From the NCBI GenBank assembly GCA_964371655.1, contig CAYJOD010000094.1:1-24393 (forward strand): 24,393 bases of DNA. Reading direction: 5' to 3'. Made by a program: the position numbers and the translations under genes. The notes beneath the pieces were generated by a model. The model ran no database searches. It was not told the DNA's origin and worked only from the letters and a program-made list of their open reading frames with translations. The DNA is from CAZGSN01 sp964371655 (GTDB taxonomy: Bacteria > Desulfobacterota > Binatia > HRBIN30). Below, piece after piece: positions 15,899 through 24,382 of the stretch (position 1 is the first letter of the stretch; each line of letters begins with the position of its first letter).

Positions 15899-17866
15899 TC
15901 ACAAAGTCTTCAGGTACTCGATCAGGTCGTTGAGATCGCCCTTCGAAAGATCGACGCTGATGCCGTGCGTGTCCTGCGGGTTAAAGCGCGTCCAGATCTC
16001 CTCCAGGCTGAGAGCCCTGCCATCGTGCAGATAGGGCGCCGACTGGTACAGGTTGCGCAACTGCGGGGTATCGAATTGATGATTGTCGTCGGTCGCCGCG
16101 GTGGAGCCGATATCGAACCTCTGCCGATTGGTGAATAGCGGTGGCGGATGGCAGGTGCTGCAGCGGTCCTTCGCCGCGATCGGCTTGCCGTTGCGCATCA
16201 CGCCACGTTCAAAAAGAGCCTTGCCGCGCATCTGTGCCGGCGTCAGGGCGGCAGCGGTGGTGCGGTAGCGATTGGGCGGATTGCGCAGCGAGCGCATGAA
16301 CGCCACCAGCGCGTTCAGATCGTCAGGTGCGAACGGCTCGACCCGCGTGAGGAACTTGGCGAAGCGGATGCCGCACTGCATGTACATGCTGGTGTTCTTG
16401 CCGTCCCACTTGAAGGGGCCGCTGCCGTCGATCTCGAGCAGACTGCGGTTGTCGACGATGTTGCGGCCCAGGCCGTCGGGCTCGAAATCGTAGCCGAGAC
16501 GATCGACGTGATTGTTCGGGTGACAGCTGCGGCAGCTGAACTGACCTTGGAAGGTCTGCCCGGCGCTATTGAACAAGCGCTCGCCGCGTCGCAGCACGGT
16601 CTCACGAGTCGTGGTGCCGACGTCGATGCTCGCGGCCACCGCCATCTGCTGCACGTCGACGACGCCGATGCGATCGGCGAGACGCTCGGCAACGTAGAGC
16701 CAGCGCCCGTCTGGCGAGACTGCAAGCCCTTTCGGATTGTAGCCCGTACGGATGCGTGCCCGCACGTACTGCCGACTCAGGCCGAGGTGGTTCGGGAACG
16801 ATGCGAGCTGCTGCGCCGAGGCCGACGCCAGCAAGGCTCGCAGTCGGGTCACATCGATTGCGGTGACCACGTCGGCTCCCGAATGACTGACGAACGCCAA
16901 GCTGCCGTCGGGAGTGAACACCATGTCGTTGGGGTCGGCATAGAAGACCCCGGGTTCCTCGAGAAGAATCTGCACGACGCGACCGCTGTTGAGATCGAGC
17001 ACGCCGAGGCCGCCGGTCATCATCCAACCGCGAGCTACCTGCAGCGCCGGGAGCAGGTTCTTGGGTCGCACCAGTGTGACCAACGCCAGGTCGCCCTGCG
17101 GTGCCACCGCGATCCCTTCGAGGAGGTGCGCGTTCACAAGCTCGGTGCGCTGGCGCACGACGCGGCGACCCACGTCGATGACCGTCACCTCCGACAAGGG
17201 CGGGTTGGGTCGGACCGCCGGATTGGAGAGCTGATTGGCGACAAACAGGCTTCTGCCGTCGGGGCTGAGGGTGAGATCACACGGGTTACTCCCCGCGGCC
17301 AAACGTCGCGCCTCGATGCCACGGGTGAGGTCAATCACGCTGATGTCGTTCCCAAACCAGTTGGCGACAAACAGGGTCGTGCCGTCCGGCGCTAGCGCCA
17401 GCCCCACCGGCTCGTCGCCCACCGCGATCGTGGCGGTGAGGTGACCGGCGTCGATATCGACGACCGCAACCGAGTCATCACCGCTGTTCGAGACGTAGGC
17501 GCGCCGGCCGTCGGAGCTCAGCACCACGCCGTTGGGCTTCGAACCCACCGGGATCTGCTTGACCAGAACGCGCTTCTGCAAGTCGACGACGAGGAGCTCG
17601 TCGCTCTGTGAGGCCGTCGCATAAAGCCAGCTGCCGTCGCCGCTCACGGCAAGGTTCAGAGGCGATCGATAGCGCGGTTTGGTAATGCGGTCGGCGAGAG
17701 TGCCACCGTAGCCCACGTAGTGGCAGGAGATGCAGCTCAAGCTGCTGGGTTCGGCGCCGGTGTAAAAGCGTACGTGCTCGACGGCGGCATCGTGGACCGT
17801 GAAACCGGTTGCCGCCAGGAGTAGCACCGGCAGGGCGAGCAGGCCGATCCGGAGCGCCTTCCTCAT
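15899..17866 (-). CDS. YVTN beta-propeller protein with three c-type haem motifs
   Basis: The 655-residue product has a signal peptide (residues 6-22). ATG 17866 overlaps the previous stop by 4 bp (ATGA). Haem motifs are C45-ISC48-H49, C445-RSC448-H449 and C569-STC572-H573. Residues about 65-420 carry YVTN-type propeller repeats (LAVSGDGSWLYATASQSDELLVVDL, and SSDGRRAYVSNSGDDSVAVVDI). The C-terminal part resembles the two-haem region of bacterial cytochrome c peroxidase/MauG-like proteins (GKALFERGV, CSTCHPPPLFTN, FDTPQLRNLYQSAPYLHDGR). It is probably periplasmic or surface-exposed and takes part in electron transfer or a haem-based oxidation. The substrate is unknown. It sits between the PD40/haem gene and the propeller-binding-protein fusion, in line with a shared redox and sensing complex. 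Confidence 0.93.
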   Translation of the reverse strand: MRKALRIGLLALPVLLLAATGFTVHDAAVEHVRFYTGAEPSSLSCISCHYVGYGGTLADRITKPRYRSPLNLAVSGDGSWLYATASQSDELLVVDLQKRVLVKQIPVGSKPNGVVLSSDGRRAYVSNSGDDSVAVVDIDAGHLTATIAVGDEPVGLALAPDGTTLFVANWFGNDISVIDLTRGIEARRLAAGSNPCDLTLSPDGRSLFVANQLSNPAVRPNPPLSEVTVIDVGRRVVRQRTELVNAHLLEGIAVAPQGDLALVTLVRPKNLLPALQVARGWMMTGGLGVLDLNSGRVVQILLEEPGVFYADPNDMVFTPDGSLAFVSHSGADVVTAIDVTRLRALLASASAQQLASFPNHLGLSRQYVRARIRTGYNPKGLAVSPDGRWLYVAERLADRIGVVDVQQMAVAASIDVGTTTRETVLRRGERLFNSAGQTFQGQFSCRSCHPNNHVDRLGYDFEPDGLGRNIVDNRSLLEIDGSGPFKWDGKNTSMYMQCGIRFAKFLTRVEPFAPDDLNALVAFMRSLRNPPNRYRTTAAALTPAQMRGKALFERGVMRNGKPIAAKDRCSTCHPPPLFTNRQRFDIGSTAATDDNHQFDTPQLRNLYQSAPYLHDGRALSLEEIWTRFNPQDTHGISVDLSKGDLNDLIEYLKTL

Positions 17867-18876
17867 TGTGCGCGCGCCTCCGCAGCCGCAGCCTGGGCCG
17901 TCGCCTTTATCGGTATCGGGCCTCGCGACACGGCGAGGACGACTCGGTTCTCTGGAGCAAGCTCGGGATCCTCATGACAGCCGATGCAGCCGCGGTTCTC
18001 GTTCGGCCGCACCCACAGACCGCTGTGGTCCGCCGCCAGCACCCCATCCGGGCCGCGCAGCTCGAGGCGCAGAGGCTGATCCGCCGGCACTTCAATGAAG
18101 AAGGAGCCATCCGCTTCCACTGCCGTCTGCCCGAGCTCGTGGCCATCCGCACTGAGAACGCGCACGGTCGTGATCGCCCCCGGCTTCGCAGCGGCGACCG
18201 CATCGAGCCGTGAGCTACGAGCATCGAGGCAGAGCAGAGTACCGGTGGATCTGCGCTCGTCGACGACGCTGGTGAGAGTGAGCGGTCTCTTTCGCGGCGG
18301 CGGACAATCCGACGGCCGCTGACCGCCGGCAAGTACCTCGCGCGTGCCGCTGCCCTGATGCGCGGACACCGAGACGAGACGCTCGTCGCCACCGGCGCGT
18401 GGGCGCTCGGCGATGATGAGGCGGTCGTCGACAAACCACGGCCCGCCTTCGATCGAGGCGTCTGCCGGCGGCTCGTAGAACAACTGCAGACCGGTGCCAT
18501 CCGGATTCATCGCGAACAGCTTGCCCGGGCCATCACCTTGATGCCGGCGAAAGACAATGCGGCCATCGGCAAGCAAGGCCGGCGCATGGTCGCGCGCGTC
18601 ACCAAAGCTGATGCGATGCGGTTGGCTACCGTCGGCCGCGGCCACATAGAGGGCCACTGGGCCATCGGTGCCCGCAGCGGTCGGAGACTGCGCGTACACG
18701 ACTCGCCCATCGGGGAGGGAGACACGGTCATGGCAATCGCCGCTGGTGGTGAGAAGCGAATCTTGCCGCGTCGATGTTTGCCACCACCCTGCCACAAGCA
18801 TGAGGACAAGCGCGGCCGACACGATCGCGGCGCGGCGCTGACGCCGCGGTCGCGTCTGTCTCCCGGCCTCAGTCAT
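17863..18876 (-). CDS. PD40/TolB-type propeller protein with one c-type haem motif
   Basis: The 337-residue product starts at ATG 18876, preceded by GGAGGAG. A TTG 21 bases further up is unlikely. The start overlaps the upstream gene's end by 8 bp, and the stop overlaps the next ATG by 4 bp. An N-terminal anchor or signal (AAIVSAALVLMLVAGWW, 16-32) follows an Arg-rich stretch. Residues about 50-190 show TolB/PD40-like strands (LPDGRVVYAQS, LLADGRIVFRRHQGDG, KLFAMNPDGTG). Residues about 235-290 form a small beta sandwich (ADGSFFIEVPADQPLRLEL). C297-IGC300-H301 (RGCIGCHED) binds haem c. The arrangement 'LWVRPNENRGCIGCHED' is typical of propeller-cytochromes of the kind found in hydrazine-synthase-alpha-like proteins. 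No catalytic role can be assigned. Confidence 0.88.
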   Translation of the reverse strand: MTEAGRQTRPRRQRRAAIVSAALVLMLVAGWWQTSTRQDSLLTTSGDCHDRVSLPDGRVVYAQSPTAAGTDGPVALYVAAADGSQPHRISFGDARDHAPALLADGRIVFRRHQGDGPGKLFAMNPDGTGLQLFYEPPADASIEGGPWFVDDRLIIAERPRAGGDERLVSVSAHQGSGTREVLAGGQRPSDCPPPRKRPLTLTSVVDERRSTGTLLCLDARSSRLDAVAAAKPGAITTVRVLSADGHELGQTAVEADGSFFIEVPADQPLRLELRGPDGVLAADHSGLWVRPNENRGCIGCHEDPELAPENRVVLAVSRGPIPIKATAQAAAAEARAQ

Positions 18877-20584
18877 TCGGCTCCTCCACGACCACAAGCT
18901 GCCGTGCGGGAACGTCGGACAAGACCTGTGTCTTCCCCGAGGGCCAACGAACCTCGATGCGCTCGACGCGGTCGGCGGAATCGAGACCGAAGTGCAGGCG
19001 CGGATCGTTCTGCGAGAGATAGCTGGCGCTGGTGCGGCGCTCGGAAACCTGGCGGCGGCCAGCAGCGGTGAGGGTCACCTTTGCACCGACACCGTCGCGG
19101 TTCGAGCGCTTGGCGCCCGCGCCGGTGGCGCTAGCGCCCGTGTTGCCGGGACGCATGCCTCCGCGCAGCTGTAGCTCGATCCACGCGCTGCGCTGGCCGT
19201 CGTTGCGCAACAGAACCGCCGGGTTGTTGAGGTTCACGACGACCACATCGAGATCGCCGTCGTTGTCGTAGTCGGCGTAGGCGGCGCCGCGAGCCATCCA
19301 CTCGTGGTGGAAGAAGTCACCCATCGGCTCCGAATCGTCGCGGAATTTACCCCCTCCGATGTTCTCGAAGAGTTGCGGCTCTTGGCCGAAAAGGCGCGAC
19401 AGATCGGCATTCACCTTGAAGAGGTCGAGGTCCCCGTCATTGTCGAAGTCGAAGAAGAAGGACCCCCAGCCGACGAACTGGGCGCTGTGTCGGCCGACGC
19501 CAGCGCCGACCGAAACGTCGGTGAACAGGCCACCGCCGTCGTTATGGAACAGAGAAGAGATGGAGCTGTCGGAGACGAAGATGTCGAGTCGCCCATCGCC
19601 GTCGTAGTCGCCGAAGTCGACGGCCATATGCGCCGTCGAATCGCCGGCGTTGTTGTAGGCGACACCGGACTGTAGCGCTTCTTCGACGAAGTGGGTGCCG
19701 TTCTGGTTGTGGTAGAGAAAATTTTCCATCGCGTCGTTGGAGACGTAGATGTCATCGAAACCATCGTCGTCGAAATCGGCCGCCGATACGCTCATCGCCC
19801 GTCCGGCGGCGGTGATGCCGGCTTTCTCCGTGGTGTCCTCGAAGGTTCCATCGCCACGGTTGTGGTAGAGGCGATCGCCCTCGGCGGCATAGGCGAGGGG
19901 GCCGGGGAATCCGTCGGGTGCGTAGTAGAGATTGTACTTGGCGTCGAACTGGATGTAGTTGCCGACGTAGAGATCCAGGTATCCGTCGAGATCATAGTCC
20001 AACCAGGTGGCGGCAGCTGAACAGCGCGGATCGCCGACACCGGCGCGTGCGCTGACATCTTCGAAGGTGCCATCGCCGCGGTTGTGAAAGAGGGTGTTGG
20101 GTCCGTAATTGGCGACGTAGATGTCGGGGAAGCCGTCGTTGTCGTAGTCGCCGACGGTAACCCCCATCGAGTAGCACTCGGCGCAGCCGACACCGGCCTT
20201 CTCGGTCACGTCCTCGAAAGTCCCGTCGCCGCGGTTGTGGAAGAGCCGATTGAGCGGCTTGTCCTTAGGTGGATCACCCTTGGAAATCGTCGCATTGTAC
20301 TTCCCGGTGGCGAGGTAGACATCGAGGTTGCCATCCTGATCGAAGTCGAGCCATGCGGCGCCGCTGCCGACTGCCTCGACGAGGTTGGAGAATTTCTGAT
20401 CACCAAAGGAATGGAGGAAAGCGATGCCGGCGGCCGTGGTGACGTCGGTGAATCCGCGCGCACCTTCCGCAGGCAGCGCCACTTGCGATGGTTGCGCCGG
20501 AGAAGCCGTGGGCGCGCGGTTGCAGCCGAGCGTAGCCATCGACAGGACGAGCACCGGCAAGAGCAGGACGATGGCGGCTCTCAA
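18869..20584 (-). CDS. FG-GAP/VCBS repeat lipoprotein with ASPIC/UnbV C-terminal domain
   Basis: The frame extends to ATG 20743, but that adds 53 residues translated largely from repeat DNA. TTG 20584 has GAGGGGAGA (20591-20599) six bases upstream and gives a neat lipoprotein signal (LRAAIVLLLPVLVLSMATLGC, Cys at 21), for 571 residues. About seven FG-GAP/VCBS repeats follow, each with a calcium-binding D.D.DG..D loop (WLDFDQDGNLDVYLATG, VGDYDNDGFPDIYVANY, FGDYDGDGRLDIFVSDS) and LFHNRGDGTFEDVT turns. The C-terminal 90 residues fit the ASPIC/UnbV domain (GVGAKVTLTAAGRR, SASYLSQNDPRLHFGL, VEVRW-like IEVRWPSGK). The family (CRTAC1-like) forms calcium-stabilised propellers outside the cell. Function is unknown, probably adhesion or scaffolding of the neighbouring cytochromes. 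Confidence 0.9.
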   Translation of the reverse strand: MRAAIVLLLPVLVLSMATLGCNRAPTASPAQPSQVALPAEGARGFTDVTTAAGIAFLHSFGDQKFSNLVEAVGSGAAWLDFDQDGNLDVYLATGKYNATISKGDPPKDKPLNRLFHNRGDGTFEDVTEKAGVGCAECYSMGVTVGDYDNDGFPDIYVANYGPNTLFHNRGDGTFEDVSARAGVGDPRCSAAATWLDYDLDGYLDLYVGNYIQFDAKYNLYYAPDGFPGPLAYAAEGDRLYHNRGDGTFEDTTEKAGITAAGRAMSVSAADFDDDGFDDIYVSNDAMENFLYHNQNGTHFVEEALQSGVAYNNAGDSTAHMAVDFGDYDGDGRLDIFVSDSSISSLFHNDGGGLFTDVSVGAGVGRHSAQFVGWGSFFFDFDNDGDLDLFKVNADLSRLFGQEPQLFENIGGGKFRDDSEPMGDFFHHEWMARGAAYADYDNDGDLDVVVVNLNNPAVLLRNDGQRSAWIELQLRGGMRPGNTGASATGAGAKRSNRDGVGAKVTLTAAGRRQVSERRTSASYLSQNDPRLHFGLDSADRVERIEVRWPSGKTQVLSDVPARQLVVVEEPND

Positions 20585-20590
20585 TTGCCA

Positions 20591-20599
20591 TCTCCCCTC
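20591..20599 (-). promoter_or_regulatory. Shine-Dalgarno that decides the TTG start at 20584
   Basis: GAGGGGAGA lies six bases before TTG 20584. It belongs to a GCGGGCGAGGGGAGA block that also occurs at the right edge of the window (24339-24353), where it is part of a palindrome. The repeat therefore seems to supply a ribosome binding site here. Confidence 0.5.
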
Positions 20600-20690
20600 G
20601 CCCGCGCCCTCTGAGACTGTCGAGAAAGTCGCGTAGGGCCGGTTGTACCGGCCGGTCGGGTGGAAAATACGGCCGGCACAGCCGGCTCTA
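20591..20690. repeat. Composite repeat: REP half, GAGACTGTCGA motif and GGCCGG inverted repeat
   Basis: From left to right: TCTCCCCTCGCCCGC (half of the palindrome seen at 24339), GAGACTGTCGA at 20613-20623, then an inverted repeat TAGGGCCGGTTGTACCGGCC (20634-20653) with GGCCGGCACAGCCGGCTCTA (20671-20690), 17 of 20 positions matching. It occupies the 176-bp gap between the two FG-GAP genes. Confidence 0.75.
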
Positions 20691-20760
20691 CCAGACGGTA
20701 CGAAACTCGCGCACCGGCCGCGCCGGAGAAGATCTTCCTTCATGTCAGCGCTCCCATCCT

Positions 20761-23700
20761 TCAGTCACCGACAATGCGGCGCGTGTTCCATTGGCGCAGA
20801 TACGCTTCGCGCTGCGCCGTGTCGGGCGCGGCGTGCGCGGGCGGATAGTTTTCCATGGCGTGGTAGGGCAGGGGCTCGACCGTGCCGGGAAAGGCGGTGT
20901 AGAGGTCCATGTCTTTGCAGTAGCCGTCAGCGTGCAAGACGAGGGTGCGGCTGCGATCGGCGCCGAGCGTCGGGAGCTTCGTGGCATCGAACTCGACGGC
21001 GATCTCTTCGCCACGGCCCATGATCACGAAGCGGTCATCTGCGGCATCAAGCAGCGGCCGCACATCGCCGAAGCGTGTGTAGTCGCCGGTCAGGTTCTTG
21101 AACGGCACACCTTGGTCGATGCGCTGGTAATCGTACATCGTGGGATTGGCACCGTCGGGCGAGTATTCGCGCGGGTAGCCGAGGGCGCGCAGCTCAGCGA
21201 CGGTTGGCTTCAGGATGTGTCCCGGCATTTGCTCAGGCGCGACGTCCTCGCCGATGAAGATCTGATCCCAGTACACTTCCATGTTGGTGCGGATACGCAG
21301 GCGCCCGTCCTGGCGCAGAGGCAACGCGGAAATATCGAGGGTCATCATGCGCGGTAGGCCGCCGGGATATCCCGCCTCCGGCACGGCCACGCGCCAGCCG
21401 CCCTGTCCGTCCGGCACTTCGATCCACGGCGACTGCATTCGCAGTCCGGCCTGATAGGCGGCGTAGTTGACGTGTGAGAACGTGTACTCGATCCAGCTGT
21501 ACAGATAGAGGACGAGGCGTTTGTCCGGAGCCAGCTGGCGCAACTGATCGCCGAAGTCGAGCTCGATCCAATGGTCGGCGGCGTAGCCAACGAAGCGCGC
21601 ATCCGCGTCCGGCTCGACGTAGCGGCGATCGATGCTCAGGATGCGGTCGCGCACGTCCTCGCCGCGCTGGTTGTGTGCCGCAACCGGGAAGATCTTCTTG
21701 GCGACGGCGAATGGCCGGCCGCTCGGAAATGGGGCGGTGCCGGCAAAGCGCTCGTCCGGGTACACTTCCCAACTCGCCAGATGGTCGTAGGCGTGCAGAT
21801 GCAGCTCGTCGAGATAGGTGATCTCCTCGAGCGGCTCGGCGATGCGCAGCAGGTAACGCCCACCACGCGCCTTGATGACGTCGGGTGGAATGCGCACGTC
21901 TTCGGTCGGATCAGGCGGCGCGTACTCACCGGGTGCGGTGAAGAAGCCGAGGCCGCCGACGCCGATGAAGTCGGTGATGAAGGCGAAGCCGCTGCCGTCC
22001 CAAGCAAAGAGGAGCGGGCACGACGACGGCTTGCGCAGCACTTTGGTTACCCGCCAGGCCTGGTCGGCGGCCACCTCCAGCTCGCTCTGCAGCACCGCAT
22101 CGCGCCACGCCAGACGCACGTAGTCGGCCTTCTCGTGCACGCCGAGACCAAAGTGTAGTTGTGGTGGGGTGCCACCAAGGTAGCCGGCCGCAGCGGTGAC
22201 GCTGCCGACTTGAAGATGGCGCCCGGTTTTCGCTTCGACCTGCAAGCCGACGGCGATCGGATCCACCCAGCGCTCTTCGCCCTCGCCGCTCTTGGCAGGG
22301 ATCACTTCGAGCCAATGCCGTCCGTTTGGAACGGGGGCGCGCCACAACTGTGGGCGCGCCATAGCGCGAGCGACGAGCAAATCGAGTGATCCATCGCCGT
22401 TGAGATCCACCGCCAAGGCGCCGCGCGCGTCGGGGGCGGGGTGCTCGGCGCCAAGCCCGACCGCTGCGGCGAAGCTGCCGTCACCTCTGTTCATCAGGAG
22501 CTGATGCCGCAGCTTCCCGGTAATGCCGGCGTCGAGCAGGACGAGATCGAGATCACCATCGAGATCCAAGTCACCCAGCAGAGCGCCGACCGCGCCGCCA
22601 AGATTCTGCACGCTGGTCATGAAGCGCGCGTCGTCCACAAAGCGCCCGCGCTCGAGCTGGCGGAAAAGACGCGGCGCTTCCGAACCGCGCAGGAGCAGCA
22701 GATCCTCGCGACCATTGAGATCGACATCGCCACTAAGCGCTCCGGTTCCCGGGCCGGTATCGGCGAGCTCCGGAAAGCTCGCGGTCACATCGGTGTATTG
22801 GCCGACGCGGTCGTTGCGGAAGATACGGTTGGGGCTGCGCTGGTTGATGACGTAGATATCGACATCGCGGTCATCGTCGATGTCGAAGAAGAGCACGCCG
22901 AGGCTCGCCGCATCGCCGCCGTCAATGTGGGCTTCGACCGCAACGTCGGTAAACGTGCCGTCACCGTTATTGCGGAAGAGCGCGTTCGGGGCGCCGAGGG
23001 TGGCGGTGCCATCGGGGGCGCCAGTGGCGGCCAAGCGTGAGAAGTTGGCGACGTAGAGATCGAGATCGCCGTCGTGATCGGCGTCGGCCCACGCGGCGCC
23101 GACACTCACGTAGTTACCACCGGCAGTGCCGGTCGCCGCGGTTACGTCGGTGAAATGCCCGCCGCCGTCGTTGCGATAGAGGCGATTGGGACCGGCGCAG
23201 GTAAGGTAGAGATCGGGATCGCCGTCGGCGTCGAAGTCGCCGAAGTAGGCGCCAATCGCGCCGCGGCCGTCGATACCGCTGTCCGTGACCTCGACGAAGC
23301 GCCCGCCGTCGTTGCGGTACAGAGCGCCGCGAGCGTCGGGTCCGACGCCGCTTACGTACAGGTCGAGATCGCCGTCACCGTCGATATCGGCAGTTCCTAC
23401 TCCGGGCGCGAAGGCGCCGGCGCCGCCGGTAACCGACTCGCCCGGCCAGCCTGTCGCTCCGGCCGCGCTCAGACGCAGCCCGGCCTCCTCGGCGCTGTCG
23501 ACGTAGGCAGGCGCAACGTCGGCCTCGCCAGGAGCGGCGAGGTCTGGGAAAGCGCGGACCACATCGGCGTAGTGTCCCATCTCGCCGTACTTCATTCCGG
23601 AAAAGACGCCGGCGCTGGCAGCCTTGAGAGTGCGGAAGCGCGTGATCAACTGCTGCGCCTTGTCCTTCTCGCCGGCTTTCATCAGAAGGCCTTGAAGGCG

Positions 23701-24354
23701 GTAACACGCCGACTCGTGGTGCGGGATCTTCTCCAGGGTCTTCTCCAGATGCACCCGTGCCGCGGCCGGATCGCTGTCGGCAATCAAAATGCCGACCTGG
23801 TAGTGGGCGTCGGCGTCCTCGGGGTCGATGCGCAGCACCTCATCGAACTGTGTCTTGGCCTCGTCGAGGCGGGTCAGGTGGCGCAACAGCATCCCGAGCC
23901 CATAGTGCGCGTAGGGGTTATCAGGTGCCGCGGCGATGACCTTCTTCAGCTCCACCTCGGCGAGGGCGTAGTATTCGTCGGACTGCGCGTTCAGAAGTGC
24001 GATGCCGTAGTTCAAGCGCCCCGTAGTCCAACTCGGCGCCAGCTTGACGACCTCTTCAAATGTGTGCACCGCATCGACGGGCTGAAAGCGCTCCATTTGG
24101 CCGACGCCTTTGTTGAAGAGCTCGACGATGCGGTCGATATGCTGCGGCGGAACGCCGGCGATGGCTGCGACGGTTGGACCCGCATTCAGCTGTGCCGTTG
24201 GCGTCGCCGCGCCGGGCGCGTTGTCCTGGCGCGAACACGCCGGGACCAGAACGAGCACCGACAGCAGTGCGAACGCACTAAGGATGTTCCAAATCCTATC
24301 GGTACGCGAAGATCTTCCACATAGAGGTGCAAGGCTATCTCCCCTCGCCCGCAT
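20761..24354 (-). CDS. TPR plus FG-GAP/VCBS repeat lipoprotein with UnbV-like region and long C-terminal extension
   Basis: The 1197-residue product starts at ATG 24354, which lies inside a REP-like palindrome. No better in-frame start precedes the signal (ILSAFALLSVLVLVPAC, lipobox Cys 40). Residues about 75-240 hold TPRs (GIALLNAQSDEYYALAEVELKKV, then HYGLGMLLRHLTRLDEAKTQF). Residues about 310-670 hold FG-GAP/VCBS repeats with D.DGDGDLD loops (TADIDGDGDLDLYVSGVG, FGDFDADGDPDLYLTC). An UnbV-like segment lies at about 680-770 (GRHLQVGSVTAAAGYLGG, LHFGLG). The last 420 residues, with a FITDFIGVGGLGFF motif and an aromatic, beta-rich sequence, match no domain I can name. It should be lipid-anchored and calcium-stabilised. 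It is the first gene of the redox series, 176 bp (or 17 bp to the alternative ATG) before the second FG-GAP gene. Confidence 0.92.
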   Translation of the reverse strand: MRARGDSLAPLCGRSSRTDRIWNILSAFALLSVLVLVPACSRQDNAPGAATPTAQLNAGPTVAAIAGVPPQHIDRIVELFNKGVGQMERFQPVDAVHTFEEVVKLAPSWTTGRLNYGIALLNAQSDEYYALAEVELKKVIAAAPDNPYAHYGLGMLLRHLTRLDEAKTQFDEVLRIDPEDADAHYQVGILIADSDPAAARVHLEKTLEKIPHHESACYRLQGLLMKAGEKDKAQQLITRFRTLKAASAGVFSGMKYGEMGHYADVVRAFPDLAAPGEADVAPAYVDSAEEAGLRLSAAGATGWPGESVTGGAGAFAPGVGTADIDGDGDLDLYVSGVGPDARGALYRNDGGRFVEVTDSGIDGRGAIGAYFGDFDADGDPDLYLTCAGPNRLYRNDGGGHFTDVTAATGTAGGNYVSVGAAWADADHDGDLDLYVANFSRLAATGAPDGTATLGAPNALFRNNGDGTFTDVAVEAHIDGGDAASLGVLFFDIDDDRDVDIYVINQRSPNRIFRNDRVGQYTDVTASFPELADTGPGTGALSGDVDLNGREDLLLLRGSEAPRLFRQLERGRFVDDARFMTSVQNLGGAVGALLGDLDLDGDLDLVLLDAGITGKLRHQLLMNRGDGSFAAAVGLGAEHPAPDARGALAVDLNGDGSLDLLVARAMARPQLWRAPVPNGRHWLEVIPAKSGEGEERWVDPIAVGLQVEAKTGRHLQVGSVTAAAGYLGGTPPQLHFGLGVHEKADYVRLAWRDAVLQSELEVAADQAWRVTKVLRKPSSCPLLFAWDGSGFAFITDFIGVGGLGFFTAPGEYAPPDPTEDVRIPPDVIKARGGRYLLRIAEPLEEITYLDELHLHAYDHLASWEVYPDERFAGTAPFPSGRPFAVAKKIFPVAAHNQRGEDVRDRILSIDRRYVEPDADARFVGYAADHWIELDFGDQLRQLAPDKRLVLYLYSWIEYTFSHVNYAAYQAGLRMQSPWIEVPDGQGGWRVAVPEAGYPGGLPRMMTLDISALPLRQDGRLRIRTNMEVYWDQIFIGEDVAPEQMPGHILKPTVAELRALGYPREYSPDGANPTMYDYQRIDQGVPFKNLTGDYTRFGDVRPLLDAADDRFVIMGRGEEIAVEFDATKLPTLGADRSRTLVLHADGYCKDMDLYTAFPGTVEPLPYHAMENYPPAHAAPDTAQREAYLRQWNTRRIVGD

Positions 24355-24382
24355 TACTTGCGGGAGAGGGTTAGGGTGAGGG
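24339..24382. repeat. REP-like palindrome at the right edge
   Basis: CCCCTCGCCCGCA pairs with TGCGGGAGAGGG across a short ATTACT centre, followed by the family ending GGGTGAGGG. It overlaps the first codons of the 1197-residue gene on the minus strand, so the gene's 5' end and leader are within repeat DNA. Confidence 0.75.

Noticed and set aside
13724..16138. Long plus-strand open frame (about 804 codons)
   Set aside because: It is antisense to the propeller-binding-protein fusion and the YVTN cytochrome, which have clear domains and motifs. The plus-strand translation has no recognisable domain and is a product of high GC codon use.
23074..24324. Plus-strand open frame of about 416 codons
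   Set aside because: Antisense to the TPR/FG-GAP protein. Its Val/Asp/Ile-rich pattern merely mirrors the D.DGD repeats on the other strand.
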